64,000 nucleotides of DNA from the NCBI GenBank assembly GCA_029298735.1, contig JANSLP010000030.1, positions 1 through 64,000 of the forward strand. Direction: 5' to 3'. This DNA is from Ophiostoma sp. CBS 140.51. Taxonomy: Eukaryota; Ascomycota; Sordariomycetes; Ophiostomatales; Ophiostomataceae. How positions within the stretch are numbered: the first letter of the stretch is position 1; each line of letters opens with the position of its first letter. This document shows, in pieces, positions 45,553 through 56,411 of this stretch. Position numbers and translations under genes: made by a program. Below the pieces are notes generated by a model. It saw nothing but the letters and a program-made list of their open reading frames with translations. It did not search any database and was not told where the DNA came from.

Positions 45553-48500
45553 ATGGCACCAACATCACCGGTCCAGCCGGATACCCTTATCACGGTGAAG
45601 ATTGCGTTTGAGGACGAGACCAGGCCGCTCAAGAAGGTCAAGATTCCCTACGGAGTCCTGGCCGAGGGCCTGCCCGCATTTGAGCAGAAGGTAAGATTCG
45701 ACGATCCTGGTCTTCATCTGTTCTTCAGTGACTTTTTTCTGACTGCTAACTCTCCTCGCTGCATCTCCAGCTGCACGAGTTCATCGCCACTCCCGACAAC
45801 ACCCTGCCATATCGCTATGAGCGATTCTCCGACTCGGCTGGCAAGAACATCCCGATTACACGCGAAAACCCGGCCGCATACCGTCAGCTCTTGCGCGCTG
45901 CCAAGGCGAAACAGAAGCTCAAGCTGCGTGTCCACTACCTGAAGCCTGAAGCGAATGACATCGCCAGCCCAGCCACGTCGACTGGCCCCCGTCCCGTCAC
46001 TATGGAAGAGGTTCCCGAGGGTGCAGCCGCCTCCGCCTCTGCCACGACATCACGCTCAGCATCGACCCCTGCTGCTCCCATCTCTGCACCGGCTCCGACT
46101 CCCGCTGCTGCCCCATCGGCGGAGGCATCGACCACACGGGCGTCTGCTGTCCCGATTGCCAGCTCCTCGAAGAACACCCTCAAGAATGCATTTGCAGCCC
46201 TAGCTGAGTTCCAGGACCGGCCCCATGACCTGACCCCCGAGGCGGTCCAGCGCTGCATCGATGCGTACCCCGACATTCCAGGCCACTTCCCTCAGAGTCA
46301 GATCGAGAGCGAGTTTGAGAAGGCGGAGAACAAGCGTCTCGAGGAGGCCATTGCCCGCCTTGACATCAATGATGTTCCCAAGGCACAGGAGCCCTCGCAT
46401 GCGTACCTGTACAACGGCAGCGATTATACCCGGATTGCTCAGGCTCCCAGGCCCAACCCGGCTACTCCGGCTCAGGTCCCCTTCGGCTTCCCGCAGACCT
46501 GGACCGACAGCTACCTGAACGGTGCCTTCAACCAGAACGCTTCCGGGTCGGCTTCTGCTTCGGCTTCTGCATCTGCTTCTGCGTCGGCCCTGCCCAATCC
46601 TTCTACTGGCGGCTGCGCTTATAAGAATGCTCCGGTCTACCGCACTCCCGCTTTCACGGTGTGCTGCAACTCTTGTGAGCGCAAGATCCCCGATGCCCAC
46701 TACCACTGCTCGACCTGCGAGGGTGGCGACTTCGACCTGTGCGAGCAGTGCATTGAGCTTGGTATTACCTGCTACAACCCGGAGCACTGGATGATCCGTC
46801 GCAACATCCAGAATGGCCTGATTGTCACCAGCACCACCGAGAAGGTTATGCCCAAGGCTAAGGCTAAGGCTACTGCAGCTCCGAATGCTGTGTCGGAGAA
46901 GAAGGCCGGCAAGGCCCCTGCTAAGCCCGCGGAGAAGCCAGTTGAGAAGCCGGCCGAGAAGCTCGCTGAGAAGCCCGATGAGAACGAACTCCCGTTGGAG
47001 TTTAGACTTGACACCTACAACCCGCGTGACAGCACTTTCCGCAAGTACCAGATCCGTACCTGCAACAACTGCATCCACGAGCTTCCCGAGTTCGAGTTCC
47101 TGCACTGCGCTGAGTGCTACGACTTTGACCTGTGCAAGGCATGCTTCGTCAAGAACGACCACGGTCACCACCCCAAGCACGCTTTCCAGCCCGCCGTCAA
47201 GGGTACCGAGTTTGGCTGGAATGTCACCCGCCGCCTGTCTGCCGGCCGTGGCTACCGCCACAATGCCGTGTGCGACGGCTGCGAGGCCTTCATCACTGGC
47301 GTCCGCCACAAGTGCAGCGACTGCCCCGACTGGGACTACTGCTCTGACTGTGTCCTGAACGCCTCGTTCATCCACCCCGACCATCGGTTCATCCCTATCT
47401 ACGAGCCTTTGTCTGAGTCTCTGATGGCCAAGTCGGGCGAGGAGCAGGTCATCCACAACGGCATCTACTGCGATGGCCCCCACTGCTCTGCCAACGGCCT
47501 GAGCCACTCGCCCATACGTGGCAACCGCTACAAGTGCGCTGTTTGCAACAACAAGGACTTCTGCGCCACCTGCGAGGCTAGCCCAAGCAACGCTCACAAC
47601 AAGACCCACCCTCTGATCAAGTTCCGGACGCCCGTTCGCCATGTCTCGGTCACGACGACCGGCGAGCACGACGGTGGCCGCCGCATGCCGACCATGGGTG
47701 ACCGTCGCCCGCGTATGTTCACCTCGCGTGCTTCGGGCAGCTCTGACAGCACTGCCGTCTCTGAGAAGACCAACCTCAGCGCCAACAAGGTGCAGACCGT
47801 CCTTGACATCAAGCCGACTGCTGCCCTTGCCATCGCGACCGCCAAGGAGGTCGTCACCAAGGAGGTCGCCGCCAAGAAGGAGGTGAAGAAGCAGGATGCC
47901 GTTGATGCTGAGCCCAACGCCAAGCTGCTCGGCGCCATGTTCAAGAGCGAGACCGTTCTGGACGGCACCTCGTTTGCCCCTACCCAGACCTTTGAGCAGA
48001 CCTGGGTCCTTCGTAACACAGGCTCTGTTGCCTGGCCTGCGGGCTGCTGCGTCCGCTTCGTTGGCGGCGACTACATGGGTCACGTCGACCCCAACAACCC
48101 GGCCGGCATCCAGGAGCTGGTTTCGGCTTCTGAGTCGACCATCTGCTACAAGGCCCTGGCCCCTGGCGAGGAGGCTCCCTTTACGATCCTGCTTCGCGCT
48201 CCCTCGCGCCTCGGCAAGATCATCTCGTACTGGCGCCTGACCACCAAGGGTGGCATCAAGTTCGGTGACCGCCTATGGTGCGACATCAACGTCCGCCCCA
48301 AGGAGGAGGTTGAGTCGGCCAAGGCTGTCCCCGCCGAGGTCAAGGCCGAGACCAAGGCCGTCGAGGAGAAGGCCGTCGAGAAGGTTGAGAAGACCGACAA
48401 CAAGTCGGAGGCCTCTACCACCGACAGCCAGATGATCTTCCCTAAGCTCGAGACGGAGTCGCCTGTCGCCAGCATCCATGACGTTGCTGCCGCTGAGGAA

Positions 48501-48662
48501 CCCGCCGCTTCTGTCGAGGAGGACGTCACTGACGACTTCGACTTTGATGACGAGGAGGAGGGCTGGGCCGTCGCTTCGGACGACGGTTTCCTGACCGACG
48601 AGGAGTACGACATTCTTGATGCCTCCGATGAGGAGTCGATTGTCGGCGATCCCCGCAAGTAA
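45553..48662 (+). CDS. NBR1: NBR1-type selective autophagy receptor
   Basis: Exon 1 is 45553-45690 and exon 2 is 45771-48662; the product is 1009 aa. Domains in order: PB1 (about 10-90; TLITVKIAFEDETRPLKKVK); an Ala/Ser-rich linker with an (SA)n run (46547-46590); four ZZ zinc fingers starting near residues 344, 477, 547 and 612 (CNSCERKIPDAHYHCSTC, CNNCIHELPEFEFLHCAEC, CDGCEAFITGVRHKCSDC, CDGPHC..CAVC). The NBR1 four-tryptophan (FW) domain follows at about 772-880 (FEQTWVLRNTGSVAWPAGC). The acidic C-terminus has a good Atg8-interacting motif, DEEYDILD (YDIL near 991). The family carries ubiquitinated or peroxisomal cargo to autophagosomes, and the FW domain of fungal members carries vacuolar hydrolases. 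Four ZZ fingers is the filamentous-fungus form. Confidence 0.93.
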
Positions 48663-49355
48663 GGGTGTCTAGGAACTCTTTAAGGAACTCTCTTGACGAT
48701 ATGACGATGGGAATATATCTACGGATTGAACAGTGGTTGTGCATGACACGCTTTGCTTATTGGTTTTGCTTTGTTCGTTTAGTGGTGTTTAGTTTTACCT
48801 ATTTGTCTTTGTTACTATTTGGTGTTTCCGTTTATTTTACTTTATGGTTTGCTTTCTACCGCTTTTCCGATTGTTATTTTTCTTTGATTTCCGGAGTGTC
48901 GGATCGTTACCGGAGCCTGGTCGGGGCTGACCTATTGTCACACGACATTACGGCTTCGTGTATTTGTTTTCAAATTTGTTTTCCAGTTGTACTGCTCTTT
49001 AGTTAACTCAGATTGAAACAACGTGATTTTAGTTCTTGATCTTAATTGCTGCATTCTACTTTCATACTTGCTTTGATTTTACAGCAGTTCATTCATTTTT
49101 CTCTGAAATAATAAAGTCGCTTCGATATCATATGCAATGAACCATTGGTCAAGTCAGCACTATTCGAATAAAACATAGTATATAAACTTTTTTCCCACCG
49201 AAAACGCCGGTGAATAAATTTACGTGTGGAAAATAGGAAAGTAGTAAAGAACAAATCGCTCTAGCCGTACATGCGTAAGGAACCAAAAATAATGCCAATG
49301 AAATAACAAAGGTACATAGAAAAATACATCAATAAGCAGTAACAAAAACAGCAGT
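48663..49355. other. Convergent 3' region between NBR1 and NOP13
   Basis: T-rich 3' flanks of two converging genes. No gene or repeat is seen. Confidence 0.6.
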
Positions 49356-50720
49356 CTACTCTAGCATCGTCTTCTTGCCCAGGGATGCCGTAATGGCACC
49401 TGTCCGGTAGGCAATGCTGGCGTCCTGGCTCTTGAACTCCTGCTTCTTGTTGTCGGAACGGGGGCGTCTCTCTCTCGGCTCGCGGTCCTTGTTGCCCTGA
49501 CCGTCCTCGCCGTCGCCGCCCCGGGGGCCCTTCTTGAAACGCTTCTTGTAGCGCATAGCGTCATCTTCGGCAAACTGGATCTTGAGCGGGCGTCCCTTGA
49601 GCTGGTTGACCCACCACTTGCGCTGTTTTGTGCGTGGTGCGGAGGTCGTCGTGGTCGTAGCCGTCTTTGTCGTAGTCTCTTCGTCGTCGTCACCTGCAGC
49701 CGCAGCGGCCTCAGCGACAAAGTCTTCCTCCGTGTCGATCGTCTCTGTAATCTTGACAAAGCCCTGGACAGCTGCCGCAGCGGCCTTGGATGCAGCCTCG
49801 GGGGTAATGTTCTGGCCGTCGTCGGTCTTGCCGCCAAACTGGACCCAGCCGTAGCCACGGCACTTTTCGGTGTTGTCGGGGAATGTGGCAACTTTAACCC
49901 AGGCGACGGGGCCGCAGGGCGTAAAGTGGCGGCGCAGGTCCTCCTCGGTGGTGTCGAAGCCCAGGTTGCCGACAAAGACCTTGGTGCTGGTCATGCCCTC
50001 GGCAGGGGTGGTCGGCGAGCCTTCGTTGCCATTCTTGCCAGCTCCCTCGCCAGCAGCTGCACCGGCACCAGCAGCGCCAGCCGCGGCAGCCTCGCGCTCC
50101 TTGGCCGGGCGACCCTCAAAGGACTTGCTGTCCTTGATCAGCACGCGGCGGCCCTCCAGCTCCGTCTCGGACAGTGCTGTCGCAGCCACCTGCGCCTCGT
50201 ATGTCAGGAAGTCAACGTAAGCAAAGCCCTTGTTGGGAGGTGGGACATTGCCGCTGCTGTCGGCGCTGACGTTGTGCGGGCGTTGCTGGTGTGCTTGCCG
50301 CTTGCCCAGGGGCAGGTTCACACGGGTAATGTCGGACTCGGCAATGGCGCCGCCGGAGCTGTCAATGAACCAGCGGAACAGCCGAGGACGAGTGACGGTG
50401 AAAGCCAGGTTGCCGATCCAGATGCCAAACTGGGAGCGCTCGGCCTTTTTGTTGTCGTCCTTGTCGCCCTTCTTGCCGCCCTTGGCCGGGATCAGGTCGT
50501 CTTCATCTTCGTCATCGGACTTGGGCTTGGCCGGAAGGACTTTACCCTTCTTGAGGGCACGCTTCGCACGCTTCGAAGGAGGTTCGGGGAGGGTGAGGTC
50601 GACCTCGATTTCGGGGACGTCGTCGTTGGCGGCTTTCCGCTTCTTTTGGGGTGAGGCTGGGGAGGAAGGGGCTTCGGTGGGCGCAGCAGCGGCTGCCTTT
50701 GTCTCAATGTCCGTCGCCAT
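49356..50720 (-). CDS. NOP13: Nucleolar RNA-binding protein NOP13 (two RRMs)
   Basis: Single exon, 454 aa from the ATG at 50720. The N-terminus is acidic/basic with nuclear localisation runs (PQKKRKAAND, SKRAKRALKKGK). RRM1 lies at about 98-200: RNP2 IWIGNLAF and RNP1 KGFAYVDF. RRM2 lies at about 255-340: RNP2 KVFVGNLGF and RNP1 RGYGWVQF. Between and inside the RRMs are Ala/Gly-rich and Thr-rich inserts. The tail is Arg/Lys/Gly-rich with the conserved KGPRGG and ASLGKK-type end. It acts in the nucleolus in pre-rRNA processing. It is divergent from the CUT8 gene across 2.6 kb. Confidence 0.88.
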   Translation of the reverse strand: MATDIETKAAAAAPTEAPSSPASPQKKRKAANDDVPEIEVDLTLPEPPSKRAKRALKKGKVLPAKPKSDDEDEDDLIPAKGGKKGDKDDNKKAERSQFGIWIGNLAFTVTRPRLFRWFIDSSGGAIAESDITRVNLPLGKRQAHQQRPHNVSADSSGNVPPPNKGFAYVDFLTYEAQVAATALSETELEGRRVLIKDSKSFEGRPAKEREAAAAGAAGAGAAAGEGAGKNGNEGSPTTPAEGMTSTKVFVGNLGFDTTEEDLRRHFTPCGPVAWVKVATFPDNTEKCRGYGWVQFGGKTDDGQNITPEAASKAAAAAVQGFVKITETIDTEEDFVAEAAAAAGDDDEETTTKTATTTTTSAPRTKQRKWWVNQLKGRPLKIQFAEDDAMRYKKRFKKGPRGGDGEDGQGNKDREPRERRPRSDNKKQEFKSQDASIAYRTGAITASLGKKTMLE

Positions 50721-53362
50721 TTTGTATGGATGTAGGCGTGGGTAACGATGTTGGTGATGTAGGAGAGAATGGAGACGAGACAAATCGAGAGACGAAGTTC
50801 GGCCGTCGTGAAACTCCACCCGTTTTTTCTGTCTCGACTTTTTTCTTATCGAAAAAATTATCTGTGGGGCGATAACGATAAGCTTTTGGCCTGTTGTTGG
50901 TGATGGACGGTTGACAGGTCCCTAGAAGCGCTGTAGGTTGGAAACAATGGGTCTCTGGGTTGTTTGTGATAATGAGATTCAAATTACATTTCCATTATCT
51001 TCTTGTTGACTTATTTGCATCATGACTGACTCAAATATTGAAGACCGCTTCGCTCCGTCTTTATCCAAATGCTTTCTGTATTGCCTGTTCACGTGCCTCG
51101 ATCCCTTTCCTGCCAGTTTGCTCCCTCGCTCCTACCTGTTTTTGCCGTGTCTGCCATGTGGCGGGGGCCCAGTGAGTAAGGCAATAGCGGACGAGAGACC
51201 CACTTTTTAACATCTCCGTGATTGTCTGGATTCAACCACAGGGAGAGATGAATGAGAAGTAAGGGAGTGTTGGGGGTCATTTCGGGGAACAATGGCTGCA
51301 GTATGCGGCGTTTACCGTCTGTACGATTTCTTTGTCGACATGTATCACGCAGACAGATGATCGGCCTTTAGTTTGTTGCTGTCCCAAACCAAGTGCCAAT
51401 AGTTGTCGGTTGATTCTGTTTTAATGGTCCTTTCAGGGAGGGGAAATGTCAGGGAAGGAGCAACCCGGCGCTGTGAGCATTTCCACCGGAAGCGCTTTCC
51501 TTCTGGCAAGGTACACTCGTTTCGGTGGTGTTCGTCCGCCCTTTCTTTTCTCGTCGCTCTGCGTGTCTGCGTTGGCGCCAACAACGACGGGTTGCACCTT
51601 CTCTCTGTGACGGGGTTTGGCCGCTTCTTCTTTTTCGGCACACCCGTTCCAAGTTCTTGTATTTGAGTGGAAGCAGGAAGGGGGCGCCATTTCCCCATCT
51701 TCGGGACGTCTCTCAATTATTTCCTTCTTCGGCCATCCTTTCACAGACGATCCAGGTGGTTCGATCCTCCGTTTGGTCTGGCACCCCCGCCGTTTTCTCT
51801 TTCCTACAAAGTGCATGCGGCTGGCAGTCTCTTTCCTCCTTCCGTGTCTGGCCGGTTGGTGTGCAGTCTTGTGTGCTGTGCTGGTTGGCCAAGCCAATGT
51901 AAGGCAGGCTCGACTGGCTCGACAGGCCCCCCTGAGACACCTCGTTGGTCGCCATCCACACACCACTTTGGACGAGCTAATCCTGGCTGAGCTGGAGTCG
52001 GAGGATATGCACGAAAAGCACAAGCACGGGCAGACAAAAGCAAAGCACACTGACCTTCGTGTTGACCTGGCCGTGTTTGTGGCGTCTCTTGTCTTACCGG
52101 GGTGCCCTGGACCTCTGCCCTTGGACGGCCCTGTTTGATTTGCTGGCTGCAGGTGACGGGCGGCGGTGTCTCCTCCGGCGTCGCAAAGGGCGGTTCCCCG
52201 TATGTAGGGAGTATTGTGGGTTGTACGGCAGAAGAGTGAAGAGGGAGGTGTGTTTTGTTCATAATTCTCATAAATTTTGAATTCACTACTCATGGTGGTT
52301 GTTGGTTTCGATGTTCAAGTCAGGGAATACGAAAGTGACTTTGCCTGATTGTCTCATTGAAACATCGTCATTTTAGCTTGTGCTCGCTGTATTCCAGGCT
52401 AGTCGTCCGCTGTGGAGACGTTTCGTCCGCCATAGGTTCGCTGGACGTGCGCTGGGCGATAAGGTTGGGCGATGGCCCGGCCGCCAATGTCACTAATCCA
52501 GTGAGTAATGCCGTCGTAATGCCCTGTAACTTCGGGGGCGACCCCACATCATCTCGCACATGGCTGGCGGCTGTAACTGTAAAGATACAAACTCAGGTAG
52601 CGCGCCCTTTACAGCCCAGTGCCAGCTGCCCAGCGACCGCTAACAGGCTAGGCCTGGACTTCAGCCAGTAACCGTCCACGGCTGCCTCCTACGAGACGCT
52701 ATCCTCGTCCCGTGCCCCCCAGTCCCCCCAGGAGGAAAAAGGAAAGAACCCACCCACCCACCACACAACTCACAATAATTACTCTGTTCCCTGGCTGAAG
52801 CCCAACCCAACCTGGCTGGCCCAAGCGACTGACTCGCCTCTTTCCCTCCTCTTTTTTCAGTCAGTATTTTTCGTCTCCTCTTTTCCCTCTTTCTCCCTCG
52901 CCTCGACTTTGCTCCTTCTCTTATTTTGCTAGCACACACCTCACATCAGCCCTATCTTTTCCTCCTTTCTCTTCTTCTTCGATTCTCTTTTTCTCGCTCC
53001 TCCTCATTTCTCGATTTCTACCCTTCTCATTAACACCGTTGTCGCCTTCTCGACACCGCCGCCGTCGGCCTCCCATCGTCGCCATATTCACGCAACCAGC
53101 GGCACCGATCCCGAGCCATCGACTCTTTGAACATATCCTCACTTTCGACGACCACCCATCGCCTGCCTCGATCGACGACCTTTGTCCGACGCAAACAAAC
53201 ACCAGTCTCTCCATCGACGGGCTTCTGCTTCTGCTTTTGTCCATCCAAGACCCGAAAAACAAGGACGGCATCCAACACCCCGATTCGCCGTCCTTCGCCA
53301 CGTGCACTTTTTTCTCCAGCTCTCGTTTTCAACCCGATCGCCTCTTCTTCTCTCTCTAGAAG
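50721..53362. other. Divergent intergenic region NOP13 / CUT8
   Basis: About 2.6 kb with no supported gene. Open frames at 51433-52293 (minus) and 51617-52138 (plus) overlap each other and have no domain. Pyrimidine-rich tracts (52830-53350) just before the CUT8 ATG look like a promoter and leader. Confidence 0.5.
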
Positions 53363-54346
53363 ATGAACGTCTTGTTGCCAACACAACCGCCACTCTTCCC
53401 CCATCAGCACGAGTCTCCAAGACAATCCCCATCCCGGTCGAGTATGTTCACGCTCGCTTCCTCGTCCGGCCGTGACCATCGTGCTAATCCTTCAGTGTCT
53501 CCCTTCCCAAACATGGCCGCCTCCAAGAAACGGAAAGCCGACGACGACGGAGGCGATGAAATGTCCGTCTCCCCCATGAGCTCGCCCGCCATCTCCCACC
53601 GCCAGCTCTCTCGTCCTGTCAAGAAAGCCCGTGCCGCCGAAATGACCGGCCGTCCACTGCCGCTGCCTCGCCTGCTCGAGGCCCTCGACGCTTCGCAGCT
53701 TCGCACCATCCTCCAGACCATCTGCGATCACCACCCCGATATCTCTCAGCAGGTTGCCGACAACGCACCGCGTCCCACGCCCGCATCTACACTGCGACTG
53801 CTGGGCGAGTACCAGGATCGTCTGCGGTCCGCCATGCCGTACGGCCACTCCAGCGCCGACTACAACTACTACCGCGTCAAGCAGCCGCTCATCGCCCTTG
53901 TCGAAGCCATCTCTGAATACACCCGCCAGTTCCTACCACCCGTCGAGTCCCAGACCTCTGCATCGCTCGAGTTCTTGGACGGCACCACCAAGATTATTCA
54001 CCAGCTGCCCGACTGGGACAGCCCGACATATCGCCAGCACAAGGAGGGTGCCTACGACGAGATTGCCCGTGCCTGGGCTGTGGTCATCCAGGAGGCGTCC
54101 AAGCGTGGCGGCGGCGGCTTCACGTCGCTGCTGCTGTCTGAGCACTGGGACCAGATCCTGTCCAAGCACAACCAGCAGTCGGGCGGCCGTCTCGAGGCTG
54201 CCATGAGCGCGCTGTCTCAGCACGTCGGCTGGATGGGTGCCAGCAGCGGCAACGGTGGTGCTAATGCGAGCAATGACCCCAACTCCATCCGCAACCAGCT
54301 GATGAACGGCACCTTTGGCTCGCCTGTCCGTGTCGGTCCTTGGTAG
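53363..54346 (+). CDS. CUT8: Nuclear proteasome tethering factor CUT8/STS1
   Basis: Single exon, 327 aa from the ATG at 53363; in-frame ATGs at 53444 and 53513 are alternatives. The N-terminus is Ser/Pro-rich and contains nuclear signals ASKKRKADDD and RPVKKARAAEMTGRPLPLPR, as in the lysine-rich proteasome-binding segment of Cut8. The helical core (about 110-300) has LEALDASQLRTILQTICDHH, YYRVKQPLIALVEAISEYTR, LPDWDSPTYRQHKEGAYDEI and ARAWAVVIQEASKRGG. The family holds 26S proteasomes at the nuclear envelope. Length and motif order fit filamentous fungi. Confidence 0.9.
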   Translation: MNVLLPTQPPLFPHQHESPRQSPSRSSMFTLASSSGRDHRANPSVSPFPNMAASKKRKADDDGGDEMSVSPMSSPAISHRQLSRPVKKARAAEMTGRPLPLPRLLEALDASQLRTILQTICDHHPDISQQVADNAPRPTPASTLRLLGEYQDRLRSAMPYGHSSADYNYYRVKQPLIALVEAISEYTRQFLPPVESQTSASLEFLDGTTKIIHQLPDWDSPTYRQHKEGAYDEIARAWAVVIQEASKRGGGGFTSLLLSEHWDQILSKHNQQSGGRLEAAMSALSQHVGWMGASSGNGGANASNDPNSIRNQLMNGTFGSPVRVGPW

Positions 54347-56411
54347 GAGCACGACCTGTCACTGTGTGGTCTTCAGCTTCAGCAGCTTCAGCAGTTTCGG
54401 CTTGACGACCGAACCCAACTACGGCCACGACCACGGGTCCGCACAACCGACTATTAACGAACTTTACGACTTTTTTTTTATTTTTATTCTGCTGTCGTTT
54501 CCTTTGCATTTTATCACTATTCACACACCTAAACCCTCCTTTTAATCCCTCGATCCTCTCGTTCATTCCCCCCATGAACCGGCCAACCCGTCCGGTCAAC
54601 TGCATTTTGTCTTTCCGTTTTTGTTTCTTTCGCCTTTTATGTTCTTAGTTGCTTCGAACCCCCCCATCACAAACCGGTGTTTATAACGGCCAGCGTTCAA
54701 TAGAAATCAGGGAACCCAGGGAACCATCCATCTTCAGGCGGCGTTTATTCGTTTTTACTTTCTTTTTCTACTAGCTTTCCGTTTTCAATATCTTCAATAT
54801 CATGCCCCCCCGTTTTTGTACTTGCATTTTAAACTTTTCATTAGACGACCTGTCTTGTGGGCAAGCTGCTTAACCTTGTGTTTCTTGTTAATTTTCCTGG
54901 TAAAGGCTATTCCGATGACGTTTATTTTATTGCACTGTGTCCTTTCCATGTGTCTTCTGTCTCCATGTCGGGAAAGTATAAGAGTGGGAGGATTCGTGTC
55001 TTTCGGGTATTGTGCCGTTTTTCATGTTGTGTCTTTCCATGCTTTTCATGTCTTTCTTCGCAACGTACTTGTTCTGGCGTTTTTGTCATGTTTATATCAC
55101 GCTGTTTGCATAGCAGGACCAACCGTTCTCTGGTCCGCTGTTCTCATGTGGTTTGTTCCATACAAACAATACAAGATTCTCATAGTACCATGCTTTTTAA
55201 TTCTCATCATATGTGATAATGTTTTCAAGCCGTTCCCCCAAATGGGATACGTTGCCTCACTTTATATTGACTGCACACTCAATTTATGGTTCGGATGTCC
55301 CCCTGATCGACGCTCTGTCGCCATGCTCGACCAGCTTTTCTCTTCCCCAAAATCTTTCTGTTCTCGGGATTCTCGGCTGCGACGATCACCGGACCACATG
55401 TTCATTTTTTGGCACTCTGCGCCGTATTTAATTTTCCATCTTCACCCCATCGTCCTTACCCGCTCCGCCAAGCTTTGATATGTATCGTGTTGCAAAAATA
55501 GCTGCCAGCCCATCAGCCTTGTTCCCCGTATTTCAGACGTCGTTTCGAATAGTTACTTTTCCATGTTCTAAAACCCTTCTTTTATCTCCTTCTATCACCT
55601 TCTGTCTTCTACTCTACTTTTTGGTCGTCAGCTCACCGGTTCAGATTCCATGGTTACACACAAACAATCGAGACACGCGTAAACAGAGAGGCAAAAAAAA
55701 AAAGCATACTTGTACTCCATCGTTGTTCCATCTAAATTTTCCGACGGGGGACAGACTCTTCTTACGTGCATCTTTTATGTCTTGTTGTGCATCCTTTCTG
55801 TGGTCACTTTCGTCTCAGTTAAGACGTCGTTCGTTGGTGTTGAATGTGGTGTGTGTCGCTTTTAGTGGCCGAGCCCGCTACGGCCGCCACCTCCACAGGA
55901 TCGCACAGGGTCTTTTTCAGCCCTGGAGGCACTGCTCATGGCGGGGTGAGTACCACTGATCGTCGGGTTTGGCGGTAGCACAGGCAACGGCCCCAATTCC
56001 AGCTTCTTAGTGATCCACTCTTTTGCGAAACACACGTGACCACGGGTCAGTTTGGCAACAGTGCTCCGTCGCGTCTTCAGCAAACAGGTCGCGCCTGCCT
56101 AAATGTGTGTTGCTTGTGAATTTGTCAACGATTGGTAGGCCACCCAAAAGAACGCGAGTGTCCGCATGCACCGCCGTGCACCAAACCCCCGAACCATCAC
56201 GCATCCCGGGACACGACCCGACGACTAACCGACAGCTAAATTTTATATTTTCTTATTCGATCTACTCTTTAGCACTGCCGCCTGGTTGCAGTGCCGACTC
56301 CTCTCATCGCCCACAAGTCGCGTCGCGTCGCCGATGTTGACCTTCTGAACGGACCCGATCGCGACACTTTTTTTCCCACTCCCGGCTCACCATCGGGACC
56401 CGATCTCAAAG
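54347..56411. other. Spacer and probable leader upstream of RAD52
   Basis: About 2 kb, T-rich in the left half, with no supported gene. A 220-codon hydrophobic frame at 54816-55478 is what T-rich DNA gives by chance. The right end (about 56200-56411) is probably the RAD52 promoter and leader. Confidence 0.5.

Noticed and set aside
46200..48083. 627-codon open frame antisense to NBR1
   Set aside because: Shadow of a GC-rich gene in the opposite frame; Leu/Val/Gly-rich with no domain.
51433..52293. 286-codon minus-strand frame between NOP13 and CUT8
   Set aside because: Overlapped by equally long frames on the other strand; composition not protein-like.
54816..55478. 220-codon hydrophobic frame that looks like a membrane protein
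   Set aside because: T-rich DNA read by chance gives Leu/Phe/Val/Cys; no ATG at the frame start and no family match.
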